The notes under the pieces were generated by a model. The model was not told the DNA's origin. It worked only from the letters and a program-made list of their open reading frames with translations, and did not search any database. From Triatoma infestans (lineage: Eukaryota; Arthropoda; Insecta; Hemiptera; Reduviidae): a stretch of DNA of 64,000 bases. Position 1 is the first letter of the stretch; every line of letters starts with the position of its first letter. A program made the position numbers and the translations under genes. Positions 22,040 through 33,884 of this stretch are shown here, piece after piece. The stretch covers positions 124,001-188,000 of the forward strand of contig JAAEAF010000666.1 in NCBI GenBank assembly GCA_011037195.1, written 5' to 3'.

Positions 22040-23520
22040 TGTAAATAGCGGTAATCTCGAAACACTTGGTTTCTGATGAAAATTTCACCCTTTTCAAGTA
22101 AGTTCCCCTTGAAGCGTGATTAGAACTGAAACAATTCTAACTTAGAAACGGATTTCTAGATTAATCTACGAACAGCTGATAGAATGTGTATGTATATAGC
22201 TAGTGTATGTATATATGTATGTATGTATGTATGTATATAGCTTGTGAGAAACATTTTCTCTCGTAAATTTACTGGAATTGTATTCATGGTAATTTGGCAA
22301 TTCAAATGTTACCAACAAATCTGTATGGTTGTGATAATTTGTATGCAAAACCAGATATTTTCCGAAGTTGGTCTTCGGTATTATAAAGTTGGCTAAGATA
22401 ATTTGTGTTGGTGTGTTTACTAGAGAGAGAGAGAGAAAGATCGAGATTTGTTTAGGAACTGGTTGAGATAGGGAAATGTTGTTAACAAAGTGGCTGCTGG
22501 AGATGCATTGAATGGAAGCATGCGGTATTTCTCTAAAGAGAGAACAACGAGGCTCGTCTACCTTATTTGCTGCATGCCCCAGTATGATCAATGGTGGTGA
22601 CTATTAGATAGGTTACATATAGACCAAGAGGTCGATTCTCTCCTCTCTTCTTCAGTGTGATGTATCGTTCCAGATTTATCTCTACGGCTCTGCAATATGT
22701 AGTAAACTCGGCCTGCCTCTAAACTTCGCTGGCAAACAATGCTGCATACCCTACGTCTTCACACAGTCTATAGACTGGTTACAATATTGAAATACACCAC
22801 TATACTCTCTCCCTCCCTCCATTTAGATACACGATATACCCGTAGACATTTACGCTTCCCTGATGCCATCCTTAGGCCATACATATCCACATATTCTATA
22901 TTTACACTGTCTATCTTGTTCTCGCCCCGCTTCCAAAAGATTCTAAAGCTTCACCTCTTGTACCTCTCTTCTTGCACTACTCTTCCAACTCACACATTTC
23001 TGTTTGGCTCATTTTTTTTTATTTTTTACTATACTATTATCTTTTTTCCATAAAAATACCCAACTTTTTATCTCTATGCTACTTAGTTTTCTCACGTATA
23101 CCAAGTTCATAGTAATTCTATTTTATGCGAATTCATGTTATATTTTATGCACACAAAAACAAATCAGCATGACAAAAGTTAAACTGCAATTTTATTGTTT
23201 CACTTTTAACATTTTTACTTCGTCTCATAGCAACAACTATAGAAATATACAAGGAGTGTCTACAGACCACCTAGTAGATCTATTTTATTCTCTCAAGTGT
23301 TGGTGTTTTTATACATTGATGCACATTCTTCTGTGAAAAGGGTGCAATATTGTAATGGTACCCAAAATGTTGTAATAAGTTTTCCATACTTTAAGGTCTG
23401 TAACCTTGCTGCAACTTTCTACTTTATTTATCTTTGTAATTACTTTATTATTTTATTTAGTTATATCTGTTTTCAGCGCTTTTACTACTTATATTTTTTC
23501 TTATATGATTTTTCTTAATA
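22040..23520. other. Non-coding, pyrimidine-rich in part
   Basis: An ATGT-rich microsatellite is at 22186-22242 and a GA run at 22423-22440. The stretch 22740-23060 is pyrimidine-rich. Frames of 100-140 codons are low-complexity with no domain resemblance and are not called. Confidence 0.4.
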
Positions 23521-23536
23521 GAGAGCCGCTGAAGAT

Positions 23537-23553
23537 GGCAAACAATGTTTGCC
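23537..23553. repeat. Short perfect hairpin within a CTGAAGATGG motif
   Basis: GGCAAACAATGTTTGCC is an 8 bp stem with a one-base loop, preceded by GCTGAAGAT and followed by TAAACGTCGAAG. The fold-back repeat at 53.8 kb has the same layout with a different stem (CTGAAGATGG, GCGAACGCC, TGAAACTGG). Confidence 0.6.
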
Positions 23554-23639
23554 TAAACGTCGAAGTTCCAACAAAAAAACACTAAAATTATTTTTTGTTT
23601 TTTTACCCTGGAAACTTCTTGGTCGATACCCGACAATCA

Positions 23640-24310
23640 GAAACATCAGATCGCATTGTAACGGCCAACAATTGCGACAATTTGATATAAAAGAATCTCT
23701 TTGGAATCCCAAAAAACACTAGCCATAACCTTTCCAGCCGATGCAATTGTCTTTGTTTTCTTTGGTACAGAGCCACCGGCTTCTGCCCACTGCTTGGGCT
23801 ATTGCTTTGACTCAGGTGTAAAGTGGTGAACCCAAATTTTAACCAATCGTAATAAATCGGCGCAGAAAATCTGTTGGATTCTTCTTGAAACGGCACAAAC
23901 ATTGCTGAGAAACTAGATCCTCTTTTGTTTGCAATCAGCATTTAACAAATGCGGCACCCATCTTGTGCGAAGCTTTCTTATACTGAGTCTTTGCATAAAT
24001 GTCTTTCTTCTAAGATGCCTACAGCTTTAGCTATCTCGTACATCTTTAATCGTCGATTATCTTGAACTGCATTGTGTATCTTTCGATATTTTCTTCGGTA
24101 GTTGCATTTCACGACCAAGTTCAAACTCAGTTGCCCATTTTTTTACCGTTGATAACGAAGGTGCAGACTTCTTTTACACTTTCACCAACTTTGGATGAAT
24201 AAACCATCCAATTGGCGATAAACCATCCATAACGAAGAAGTTTATTCATTTTGTTAAAAACACACAACACGCTTACTTTAAACATACGTATAAAACAAAC
24301 TATGTGTTTG
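23640..24310 (-). pseudogene. mariner transposase fossil
   Basis: Pieces of a mariner DDE transposase are readable on the minus strand in order. The helix-turn-helix region is HPKLVKV...KKSAPSLSTVKKWATEF (about 24205-24130), then RRLKMYEIAKAVGILEER (about 24050), RTRWVPHLLNADCKQKR (about 23960), VHHFTPESK (about 23830) and SAGKVMASVFWDSKEILL (about 23735). The last two correspond to the block after the first catalytic Asp and the conserved SAGKVMATVFWD motif of mariner. The first Asp itself is lost (VKIWVHHF for VDETWIHHY), several stops and frameshifts occur, and everything beyond about 23650 is missing. I saw no terminal inverted repeats. Confidence 0.8.
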
Positions 24311-24349
24311 ATCAATTGCAACAAGTGTACCAACATAACAAAACAGTAA

Positions 24350-25240
24350 TTTCATTGAAGCAGTGCTATCTATGGGCTAGGCCGAGAACTTTCACCTTGC
24401 CCTAATATATATATATATATAAAATACTGCATATATATATATATAAAGTTACATGTACATTATATTTTGTATATTATGTATATACAAAAACTTTTTATAT
24501 ATAAACAAAATATTTACAAACATTTCACCGATTCTGTGAAAGCGTTAATTGCAAATTTGGCTGGACGGATTTTCAAGCAGTTTGCATCATTTGTCACAGA
24601 ATTTTCTGGAGAATGTTGAGGGTGAAATCCCCACCTGAAAGAATGGGCATAACTGGCATGCCATGCAAGAATGTTCAGGCCAAATAACAATTTTAACACT
24701 GTTTATCAAACTGCAACACATTTAGGCCACGTTGGCGTTCAAAAGAAGAAGGAGGAATTCGAAGTTCTGGAACTATTAAAAACGGAAACAAGTTTTATAA
24801 ATAAAAATTTGTTGTTATCACCTTATGAGTTTTATTTGTTCTCAAATTTTTTGCTTGGCAATCTGTACGGAGGGATTGGGCGCCGAACCCACCTACTGGG
24901 TATGCATATATTAGACATCACTCCTTGTGTCTAGTGTGTACACAGCATAGTTGAAAACTATGAGTTCGGAGAAATTGTAAACCTAAAATTCCGTTTGAGC
25001 ACAATCAGATATTTCACCACAAAATCGGAGTAAATAACGATATTTCTTCTTCATTTTTATTTGATGGCGATTCTATTAAAAAAAAAAAAGCAGCTGCAAT
25101 AATTTCTTTTTTTTAAATTTGCCATCATCACTTTATAACTTACTTCTAATTAAAAACTGAACACTTACTTAACTTAAAAACTGAGCATTTTTATTTGAAA
25201 TATTTCCATTATTACAAAAGAAATCTAATATAAAATACTA
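24350..25240. other. Non-coding stretch with TA microsatellite
   Basis: Two TA runs occur at 24403-24445. No gene is recognisable; the short frames at 24514-24934 show no family features. Confidence 0.4.
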
Positions 25241-25242
25241 GA

Positions 25243-26165
25243 AGACTTTCTCTTACTGAATTCTCCACCAATCAGACACCAATAGACATTTTTTTTTTGA
25301 AGTCGTAATTTTTACTAAATATATAGTTCTTTAATTCGCCATCAGGAGCTGAACTTATACTGACTGGCTGTAAAGCTCTAAAGTTTCAGCGTTCCACAAT
25401 CCCACTACAATCAATATTTCCGAAAAACTATTTCGATTAAAATTAATAAGTTTGTGGTATGTACCAAGTTTTAGCAGAACCGAGGAATTCACTGGGAGTT
25501 TTCTAGAACATGGCGAAAAACTGAAAACTCATTGTGGAAAATTTGCACTTGCGCAGGTAATTGATTTTCTTCTTGGTATTTTGTAAACATATTTAATTCC
25601 CACTGAATGTTGTAGTAAATAAGAGTCATATGGTACTTTAAAATAGCACTGAGACACCGTTGATACCTGGGACACCGTTGATTCCTGGGACCGTTGATAC
25701 CTGGGACACCGTTGATACCTGGGACACCGTTGATACCTGGGACACCGTTGATACCTGGGACACCGTTGATACCTGGGACACCGTTTCCCGAAAAATCATT
25801 TTTACCGAAACAATTATATCAATGTAGGAGGATTAGTACAGCTCGGCAACATAGTTGTGAAACCTGTGAGCGATTTAAATAATATCACAGCTACTAGAAA
25901 GCTTTGCAATAGGCGGAGCTTAACACCGTTTAGATGCGACAGACCAAGTTGCCAAGCTGTACTTATAGATTGAAGAAAATCGTTGGAGTTGTATTCGAGA
26001 ATAGCGCAAAAAACAAAAACCAAAAAGGCAGAAAAAGATCCTTCCGATACACGGATCTTTACCCTCTAATCTTTGTGTTGGATAAAATTAAGATCAAGTT
26101 TGGTTTCTTGCAATTGTTCAGAAAACACAAACACAAACACATGCAAATAATTCGCTAAAAGCAAT
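25243..26165 (+). repeat. DR1 copy, forward, containing an 18 bp minisatellite
   Basis: Starts with GAAGACTTTCTCTTACTGAA (25243-25262). ATTGATTTTCTTCTTGG and ATATGGTACTTTAAAAT lead into the minisatellite at 25653-25784. Then CCCGAAAAATCATTTTTACC, GAAGAAAATCGTTGGAG, TATTCGAGAATAGCGCAAAA, CA-rich ACACAAACACAAACACATG and ATTCGCTAAAAGCAAT follow in DR1 order. Confidence 0.75.
25653..25784. repeat. 18 bp minisatellite, about 7 copies
   Basis: Unit GACACCGTTGATACCTGG, seven copies plus a partial one. Unit 2 has one substitution and unit 3 lacks two bases. It lies between the DR1 landmarks GGTACTTT and CCCGAAAAATCATTTT. The frame read through it is a repeat artefact. Confidence 0.95.
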
Positions 26166-26169
26166 ATTT

Positions 26170-27610
26170 TCCCAATCAGTGGTTATGAAGTGCTGTATTT
26201 CCTAAGAAATACTTGATTTTCTTAAATTTTGACACGATCACAAAGCTGTCATTTGCAGTAGTAGTGAGAGCAGGTAATCATGGTAATTAAAAAGACTTCT
26301 ATCTAGATACCATTTCAGTGTATTCTATGGTTCTCCCACTTGTATAGAAAGTAGTTAGTTGTATGGAAATAATGTCCTGGTTTCAACAAAATTTTGTCAA
26401 TTGGAAGTGAGCGGTAGATTAAGAAATTCTTGGAAGTGTTTTCCCCAGATTTTTCAATGTTTAAGATTCAACAAATTGTGTTAATGAAAAATATTTAATT
26501 TAATTTAATAATACTTTAAATTGTCAGAAAGAGTTGATTGAACATTAATGAAAGCGGTAAAACATCTAGAAAAAAAAAATCTCATTACCTTTTTATTCAT
26601 TAAAATTTTGGAGAACATTAGAGATCAAACAACGTGGGTTCACAAGTTTTGTTGAACATAAATGCAAAACAATTTGCTAATGGCTTGTTCAGTGGTTCTA
26701 AAAATTGAACGGATGAATTCTGTCTTACATTAAGAAAAATCCCTTCCAGAACTCCTTTCTTAGAGATACAAGTATAAAAGCTTGTAAAGGGAGAGAGAGC
26801 GAGCTACTGAAACAAGTCTGGATTAAAGGTGAAGCTGTAATTCTGCTGCGGTCTGTAGCATCCTAAATATTGACTTCTTTACGCTTCAAGAACCAGCTCT
26901 TATCGTTTTCACTGAGTTGTACGGGGTTAATAGTACCAGCTTCATCAAGCTCTGTGAAACCCAGTGCAAAATAATCTGCTATTATTTTTTAGAAAATCTC
27001 CGCCTCCAACTTCTGCTAGAACTCATTTGCTTACACATTCTAATTTCTAGACTGTTATTTCTAAGATAGAAATAAATAGATAAAAAGTTTCCTTTAGAAT
27101 TATTTCCTTTAGAGATAGAAGTGAGTAAACTGTCCCCTTCTTTTTACTGTCTGGAATTGTAATTCCTTTTTATTTTAATCCAATTAAAACATTCTATACT
27201 AACCGGCTAGATTTCATTAAATTATTTCTCTTTCTATTTGCTCTTTTTTTGTCTGTTCCAATTTATTTCCTGCTCTTGTGGTTTAGTCTTTAATGAGCAT
27301 TATATTGTTTGTAGCTCTTTTGTTTCTATTGAATTTCTATTTTGTACCTCAATTTTCAATTTTTTTAATTTCATGTTTTGTTTTTTTTGTTTTTATCCAG
27401 TTCTGAATTAAAAACTTGTTTCCATTATAAAAACAAAGATTCTAATTTCCCAACTATAATAGTATTAATTAAATTAATCAACAGTACTGTTGTTCAACAA
27501 CAGTTTGTTGCACCAATTATTACATAAATATTAACTTTCTTCATGACTTTAAACACTTGTAGATTCAGTGACACTCAACAATAACTAGTGTACATGTTAA
27601 AGGATTTGAA
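26170..27610. other. AT-rich non-coding stretch
   Basis: No gene recognised; many T-rich runs between 27100 and 27400. Confidence 0.4.
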
Positions 27611-27621
27611 AGAAGGAAAAA

Positions 27622-28858
27622 TCTGAAGTGAAACACTCACACACGACTCTCTCTGACTGCTCTCGATATAGTTATATATACAAAGTGACAAATTTTCTAT
27701 AAATTTCAAATGTTGCTAATATGGCCATCATAAATACACAGGTGGTGGGGGGTGACTAGTGCCAACCTACCAACACAGACAGGTAGAGAATGATCAGATT
27801 GTAGAGAGCATCAATAATGAACAGACACATTTGAATTTTAACGTTTCAGTTTCCTCAGTAAAACATCTAAAAACAATTTTCAGTTAAGACTGATACGTCC
27901 TTATCTATGCAGCAAGCCTGCCAAGATTAAGGAAAATGGCTGTAACCATTTACGGGAAAATTCCAAAAAACTCAAAAACCTATTCTGTAAAATCGCACTT
28001 CCGGTTAACTGATTTTCTTCAAATTTCGAATTCCATCAATGCTTCTAATGTGTAATAATATTATGCAGGAGATAAAGCCATAATATTATATTGATGTGGT
28101 AGTTTAGAGAAAACCATAATATTATATTGATGTGGTAGTTTAGAGAAAACCATAATATTATATTGATGTGGTAGTTTAGAGAAAACCATAATATTATATT
28201 GATGTGGTAGTTTAGAGAAAACCATAATATTATATTGATGTGGTAGTTTAGAGAAAACCATAATATTATATTGATGTGGTAGTTTAGAGACAACCATAAT
28301 ATTATATTGATGTGGTAGTTTAGAGAAAACCATAATATTATATTGATGTGGTAGTTTAGAGAAAACCATAATATTATATTGATGTGGTAGTTTAGAAAAA
28401 ACCATAATATTATATTGATGTGGTAGTTTAGAGAAAACCATAATATTATATTGATGTGGTAGTTTAGAGAAAACCATAATATTATATTGATGTGGTAGTT
28501 TAGAGAAAACCATAAAGTCCCAAAAATCAATTTTCTCTGGAAAATGTTTCAAATAAAAGTGATATGTGTATAGACAGCATAGGAAGTTTAAGGAAAATCG
28601 TTGGAGCCGTTTTCGAGAAAATCTTTCAGAAAGCCGCATTTCCGGTTGATGGATTTTGTCCGAAATCTTCGTGTCTGATGCGCACTTTATACAGACATGT
28701 GTGTGATAAACATACACACAGACACGTCACAAAAACGTTCAGGCCATCGCTAATAACATTGTTCTCGATTTCAGAGGACCCTAAAAGATATGTTTCCGGT
28801 GAAAACTCAATTTCAAACATTTGGCGCGATCGCAAGTCTTCCTCTTACTCCTCCTAGT
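27622..28858 (+). repeat. DR1 copy, forward, long, containing a 36 bp minisatellite
   Basis: The terminal signature TCTGAAGTGAAACACTCACA is at 27622. After an insert-like stretch (27700-27880), the first module appears: AAGGAAAATGGCTGTAACC, ACGGGAAAATTCC, CGCACTTCCGGTTAACTGA. The minisatellite follows (28078-28513). The second module is CCCAAAAATCAATTTTCTC, GTTTAAGGAAAATCGTTGG, AGCCGTTTTCGAGAAAATC, GCATTTCCGGTTGATGGA. It then has CA-rich sequence, CAGAGGACCCTAAAAG and GGTGAAAACTCAATTTC, ending CTTCCTCTTACTCCTCC. It is one of the fullest copies in the window. Confidence 0.85.
28078..28513. repeat. 36 bp minisatellite, 12 copies
   Basis: Each unit contains CCATAATATTATATTGATG then TGGTAGTTTAGAGAAAA. 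Twelve near-identical copies run in tandem, with single-base variants near 28290 and 28397. Because 36 is a multiple of three and the unit lacks stops in two minus frames, long repetitive reading frames appear (28045-28717); these are not genes. Confidence 0.97.
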
Positions 28859-28859
28859 A

Positions 28860-29449
28860 AGTTGACAAAACTACACAACCAATTTTCTCTTCCTTCTATT
28901 ACTAGGCAAGTTTTCTTTGAAATTTTTACTTTAATTTGATTGTACTTAATATAAATAAATGAGGGTGGTTTTTCAGCCATAGCAGATGTACATGAATATT
29001 ACATAATAATCAAGAAGATAGGCCACAATAATCTAATAACCTTCGTGCCTATTAACCTTGAACTGTCTTAGTATTTGCATCACTTCATTCAATTCCTGAA
29101 ATCTTGCTGGAAACAGTTTTGCCAGTAAAATGTTTCAGTATATTATGTTGTATAATTATGCTCGCATTAGGTGCAGTGTAACATTTCTAGTCGACAGGAA
29201 ATTGTTTTCTAAAAAATTCCGAAAAAAATCTACACAATAAAGACGCATTTCCGGTTGATGAGTTTTGACCAAAACCTGCATGATGCAGTGTCCAATTGGA
29301 ATACTAAGTTTAAACTTATGAGCTTTTTCGTTTTATCTATTTTACACTCATACGTAAACAAATATTTTTTCGTGAAGCTTTAAAATTTTCAACAATAGTA
29401 ATTTAGAATTGAGAAAATTTTCAATCTTTTTAGAAAATGATAGTTTTTA
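28860..29449 (+). repeat. Non-coding stretch with a DR1 module fragment
   Basis: 29195-29345 carries TTTTCTAAAAAATTCCG, GACGCATTTCCGGTTGATG, TTGACCAAAACCTGCATG and CTTTTTCGTTTTATC in DR1 order. The rest shows nothing recognisable. Confidence 0.5.
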
Positions 29450-29457
29450 CCCTAGAC
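29450..29457. repeat. Target-site duplication, left, of the hAT element
   Basis: CCCTAGAC, identical to 31804-31811. Eight base pairs is the characteristic hAT target duplication length. Confidence 0.93.
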
Positions 29458-31803
29458 CAGAGATGGCGAACCTATGGCAGGCACGCGTGCCATAGATGAC
29501 ACGAAAGAAAATTCACGCCCAAAAAATGATTTTTTATTAATTATAACAAAATGTATTTTATAAATTATAAAAATGAATTAGAATTCAACAATCCACACTT
29601 CAAAAATAATTTATGATTTAAATTTATGGTATTGAATATCTACCTACGATATATCTAATGTGTTAACCAAAAGCGGCAAATTGCAAAACTATTGAAACGC
29701 TCATTTCAAAGACAGTTTTTGCTTCTTCATGAAAACAGTGAGTCATTAGTCTTTATAACATGCCTCCATGCGTTTGCATGGGTCATTTTATAACCTTAAT
29801 CAGTGACTCGTTAAATATAACTATTTACAAACATTTATCAGAATCAGGTAGTAGCAGAAAATTTCAAAATTGGTGGACCGATAGGTACGGCATGATTAAT
29901 AAGGACAGTAAAGCTGTTGGCATTTTATGTTCAGGAACTGTTGGGTGTAGAACATCATCAGAAAAGCGACATTATGAAACCAACCATAAATCTCTTCTCA
30001 ATCGAAGTGTAGAAGAGCAAAAGGAGTATATATATCACGTTTTTTAAAAAATAAAAATGCTCAAACAACATCCTTAATGAAATATATTGGAACTCAATCA
30101 AACACCACTGCTGCTAGTCAAAAACTATTGCTCAATATAGGAAAACTTTTAATGAAGGTGAATTTTTAAAGGAGGCTTGGTTACAATGTGCACCACACTT
30201 ATTCGAAGATGTCGGAAATAAAGAAAAAATTATCCAAAGAATTAAAGACATGCCATTGGCTAGGAATACAGTGAAAGAGAGAATTTTAGGGATGGCGGAA
30301 AATGTAAGTTTTCAACAACAAAAGGATATAAACTCTTGCAATTTTATTTCCATTTGCCTTGATGAGTCCACCGACGTAACAGGCTCAGCTCGTTTAGCAA
30401 TTTTTGTTCGCTATTTTGTTCAAAATAACATTAAAGAAGAATTAATAAGTTTGTCAACACTAACAACAACAACAAAAGGAGTAATTTGTAATGCAGTTAT
30501 AGCTGCATTGGGCAAAAAAAAAATATGTACTTCCAAAATTGTATCAGTTACAACTGATGGTGCTCGCAGCTTTACAGGACAGGAAAATGGGTTTATAAAT
30601 TTATTTACAAAACGCATTGGAGATTCAGTTCGTGGTTCATCAATTCTAATGCGTTATTCATCAGCGCGTTATGTGCTAAGACATGTTTGAAAATATTGGA
30701 TGATATTATGAGTTTTGTGACAAAATTAGTCAATTTTATATCAGCACGGGCTCTAAATAAAAGAAAATTTCAAGAATTGTTTAACGAGGTAAACTCATAA
30801 TCATACAATAGCTTACTTTTATATAATAATGTGCAGTGGTTAAGCCGCAGAAATGTTTTGCAAAGATTTGTAGATTGTTTGGAGGAAATTAGATTATTTC
30901 TAAATAATGAGAATATTATTGAGTCAATTAATGGATGTAGAATGGCTTACAAAACTATTTTTTTTTAACTGATTTATGTTTTCACTTAAATGAATTAAAT
31001 ATGAAGCTAGGAGGTGTTAATAAAACGGTCATTGTAATGTTTGACTTAATCAAAGAGTTCGAAGTCAAATTACAAGTTTTTAATCGCGACATTCTTTCAA
31101 ATTCATATAAACATTTTTCGAATACAAAAAAATTTTTTTCTGAAATTGAAAATCATGAAAAACCAGATCAAGAGAAACTAACAAATGAATTTTCAGTGAT
31201 AATTCAATCCCTGATCCAGGAATTTGCTGCAAGATTTACGCAGTTTAGACAATTTGAAGAAACTTTAAAATTTATTTTATATCCCGATAAAATACCATTC
31301 GTTAAATTAAATTTAAAACTCTGACTGCTTTAATTTGCATGAAATTGAAATGCAATTAGTTGATTTCCAGTCAAGTTCCATATGGAACCAAAAATTTGTT
31401 GATCTAAGAAAAGATTTGGAAGAATTGAAAATAATCGATTATTGGGTAATAAAAATGCTGAAGATGAAATTCTAAGTACATGGAATGCCATTCCTGAAAC
31501 TTTAGATTGTTTAAAAAGATTAGCAAAAGCGATTTTATCAATATTTTCATGGACGTGGGCCTGTGAGTCACTATTGTCTGAAATGAATTTTATAAAAAAT
31601 AAATTTAGAAATAGGATGACGGACGAATCGAGCTCTGTACGCGTACCTTTAAAAATATCAAAGTATAATCCAGATATAAAATCCCTAACATCTCAATGCA
31701 CTGCATTGTCTCATATGACAATTTTAATGTGGCGCGTTAGTTATTTCATAAAAATTATTTATAAGATTGTGGCACGGACAATGAAAAAGGTTCGCCATCC
31801 CTG
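29458..31803 (+). mobile_element. hAT DNA transposon, complete ends, 2346 bp
   Basis: Terminal inverted repeats are CAGAGATGGCGAACCT at the left end and the reverse complement of CAGGGATGGCGAACCT at the right end, 15 of 16 matching. The 8 bp duplication CCCTAGAC flanks it exactly. A short inner GTGCCA-containing segment (CGTGCCATAG left, GTGGCACGG right) also appears near both ends. The interior holds a decayed hAT transposase in the same orientation. Confidence 0.93.
29766..31740 (+). pseudogene. hAT transposase (BED finger / ZBED5-like type), decayed
   Basis: An N-terminal BED-type zinc finger is recognisable at about 29845-29990: KFQNWWTDRYGM, ILCSG and KRHYETNH; one expected Cys appears as Gly (KAVGILC). 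The catalytic region follows (30250-30690): CLDESTDVTGSARLAIFVRY with the first Asp, then VTTDGARSFTG with the second. Frame breaks follow; KLVNFISARALNKRKFQEL and VQWLSRRNVLQRFVDCL are readable near 30730-30880. The C-terminal part (31442-31740) has WACESLLSEMNFIKNKFRN, which matches the hAT C-terminal block containing the catalytic Glu and dimerisation region. Stops and frameshifts prevent a functional product, though the ends might still be usable in trans. Confidence 0.9.
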
Positions 31804-31811
31804 CCCTAGAC
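31804..31811. repeat. Target-site duplication, right, of the hAT element
   Basis: CCCTAGAC, identical to 29450-29457. Confidence 0.93.
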
Positions 31812-33135
31812 TAATAGCTTAATCAAAACTCGCAATCTAAAACAAAATTGCTCTTTCCAGGGAAAATAGTACGTCATCAATGGGAAAAGTTTAGTGATGC
31901 CAAGTTGATATAGTCATTAAAAGTGTTCCAAACTCGTTACAGGGGAAACAAGTGAGAAGGGAAATGAAAAATAATTGAACGATTATAATCAGTCTTTCTC
32001 ACACTTTCCCTCCCTGAAGGTTCGAAAGTGTAAAAGTTGGTATATTTGGAATAGTTTATATATGTCTGTATGCCGGAGATGAAGGGCACTATGTCACAAA
32101 ATTGAAATTTTCCACAGAGACGTTTAAATGTTTTTTGGGTTTCTATATTTTAGGGTAGCCTAATTAGGGTAGAATAATGTATATTATTATCTGGCAGACG
32201 GCTGCAGCCACTGCCTATAATATGTTCTAGCAAAAAAAGAAGTTTATTTGTACATTTTTTAAATATATATTATTATTATTATTAATGTATATTATTCAAC
32301 AAACCTTGCCCATTTTATTCGTTGGACTATTGACTTTTAAATTATAATACTGTATTTTTTAAGGTTTATTAATTTTTAATTTTTAAAAAAATTTATAAAA
32401 AAAAAAAATGTGTGGGACACGTTAATATCTCTTGAATATAGTGTGTTATGCTTCTACATTTAATTAATTATAAAAAAATCATTAAAAAAGAGCGAAATTG
32501 ATTAGTTGACTCTTGTGACAAATATTATACAATGATGTCATAAATTTATTAATTATTTACAATTGATGACATCAGTGCTGGTAAAATGTTGAAAAAAGCA
32601 ATGTTCATCAGCCAAATATGAAAAGCTATACACCTACAATGAAAACTAACAAAATAACCTAATTAAAAAAATTGAGATAAAGATAGTAAACAAACGAACA
32701 TCCGATCTTGTGACGCACGATGTAATCCAGGTATATCGCGTATAAGGCATTTTGTCCAGATGGCGCTGTCGAGTTCTAACTCCATTTAGTAGTCCATTTA
32801 AGTCCCTTTGCTCCAAACAAAATGTGACATGATAACTTTTATAAAGTGCGCATCTCTGTTATTTTTGAAATAGAACTTACTGCACTATCTGTGCAGATAC
32901 ACAAAGCTACAGATGACTGACAGTGTCATTCCAATATTGGAAAAACTGGTCACAGTGCCCTTTACCTCCTGTATACAGATGTATGCCAAGTATTATCTGT
33001 CCCCATAGGGTCAAGTGGAACTCCATTTCTTCAAGTATCTTAGTATCATTGAGGGCATTCCAGACAACATTTTCACTGACATCTCGCACTCTCACAAATA
33101 CAACAGAGTCTGCCAATGTAGGTAGGTAGTTGCAT
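31812..33135. other. Non-coding stretch, AT-rich
   Basis: TTA/TAT-rich around 32260-32410. Overlapping 68-69 codon frames on both strands at 32907-33129 show no family resemblance; I cannot tell whether that patch is relic coding sequence. Confidence 0.35.
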
Positions 33136-33139
33136 CTAC

Positions 33140-33880
33140 TCGGTTTAGCCTATTTATTTTATTTATTTATTTGCAAAAACTAAATATACAAAGAAGTTTG
33201 GGAGAATGTAGTTAATATTTATAAACATATACATATATAATAAGCTGATTTTTCCTTAGAGAATGAATGGTTAAGCATTTTTGAAATTAAAGCATTCCCA
33301 TAGTTTTTTAACACGTCATAACCCAGATTTTCCCAAACATCAGCTCCGACAGATATAAAAAGATTTTGCACCTGACTAGGCCAATTCAATTCACTAATGT
33401 TTGCCTGTCTACTCCAGTTAATATAGGTTAAGAAACTTAACTTAGGTAATCTTCGTCCGGCATTCCTAAAATTCTAATCAGACAGTTAACAATCCTGGCA
33501 AATCCTGGCAATCGTGGTCAAAATTTTTACTTTCAACTCCCTAACACCTGCTTCCATCCTCACAATATAATTAGGTGTGGAATTAGGTCATAAATAAATT
33601 GACTTGAAAAATTTGAGTTGAACATTCTCAATGCTGGCAAAATACCGCAATGCCCATATTCCGGATAAATATAAAGCCGTCGCTTCCGCTATCGAATTAA
33701 ATAATTTACATCATGCTTGGTAAAGGATATTTTTTACTCTACTTAGCGCTACACACACAGACATCTCATGCTTATATTTTTTAAATCTAAGTGCTTTCAC
33801 TTTAAGAGAAGCCTTTCAGACAGAAATTTTCTCCACTTTAAGTTATACACAATTACTTAGGGGAGAACTGTGATTTTCTC
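33140..33880 (-). pseudogene. LINE-C remnant: RT thumb and post-RT region
   Basis: Minus-strand pieces correspond to the region after the RT catalytic core of LINE-A/B-like elements. In order they are KYKHEMSVCVALSRVKNILY (about 33750), ATALYLSGIWALRYFASIEN (about 33650), then PNYIVRMEAGVRELKVKIL (about 33550) and RLPKLSFLTYINWSRQANIS (about 33430). Multiple stops interrupt it. The catalytic motifs are not included, and neither end shows a tail or target duplication that I can define. Confidence 0.65.
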
Positions 33881-33884
33881 GGAC

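Noticed and set aside
22166..23518. Frames of 73-141 codons on both strands
   Set aside because: Low-complexity, pyrimidine-rich or microsatellite-driven translations without domain signals.
28078..28513. CRISPR-like array
   Set aside because: The units are directly contiguous with no variable spacers, and the context is eukaryotic. It is a minisatellite.
28045..28717. Two long minus-strand frames of 161 and 218 codons with repeating peptide units
   Set aside because: They translate a 36 bp tandem array in two frames; unit length is a multiple of three and lacks stops. The same DNA is part of a non-coding dispersed repeat.
32907..33129. Overlapping frames on both strands, possible exon
   Set aside because: I could not link either to a known domain and there are no clear splice signals.
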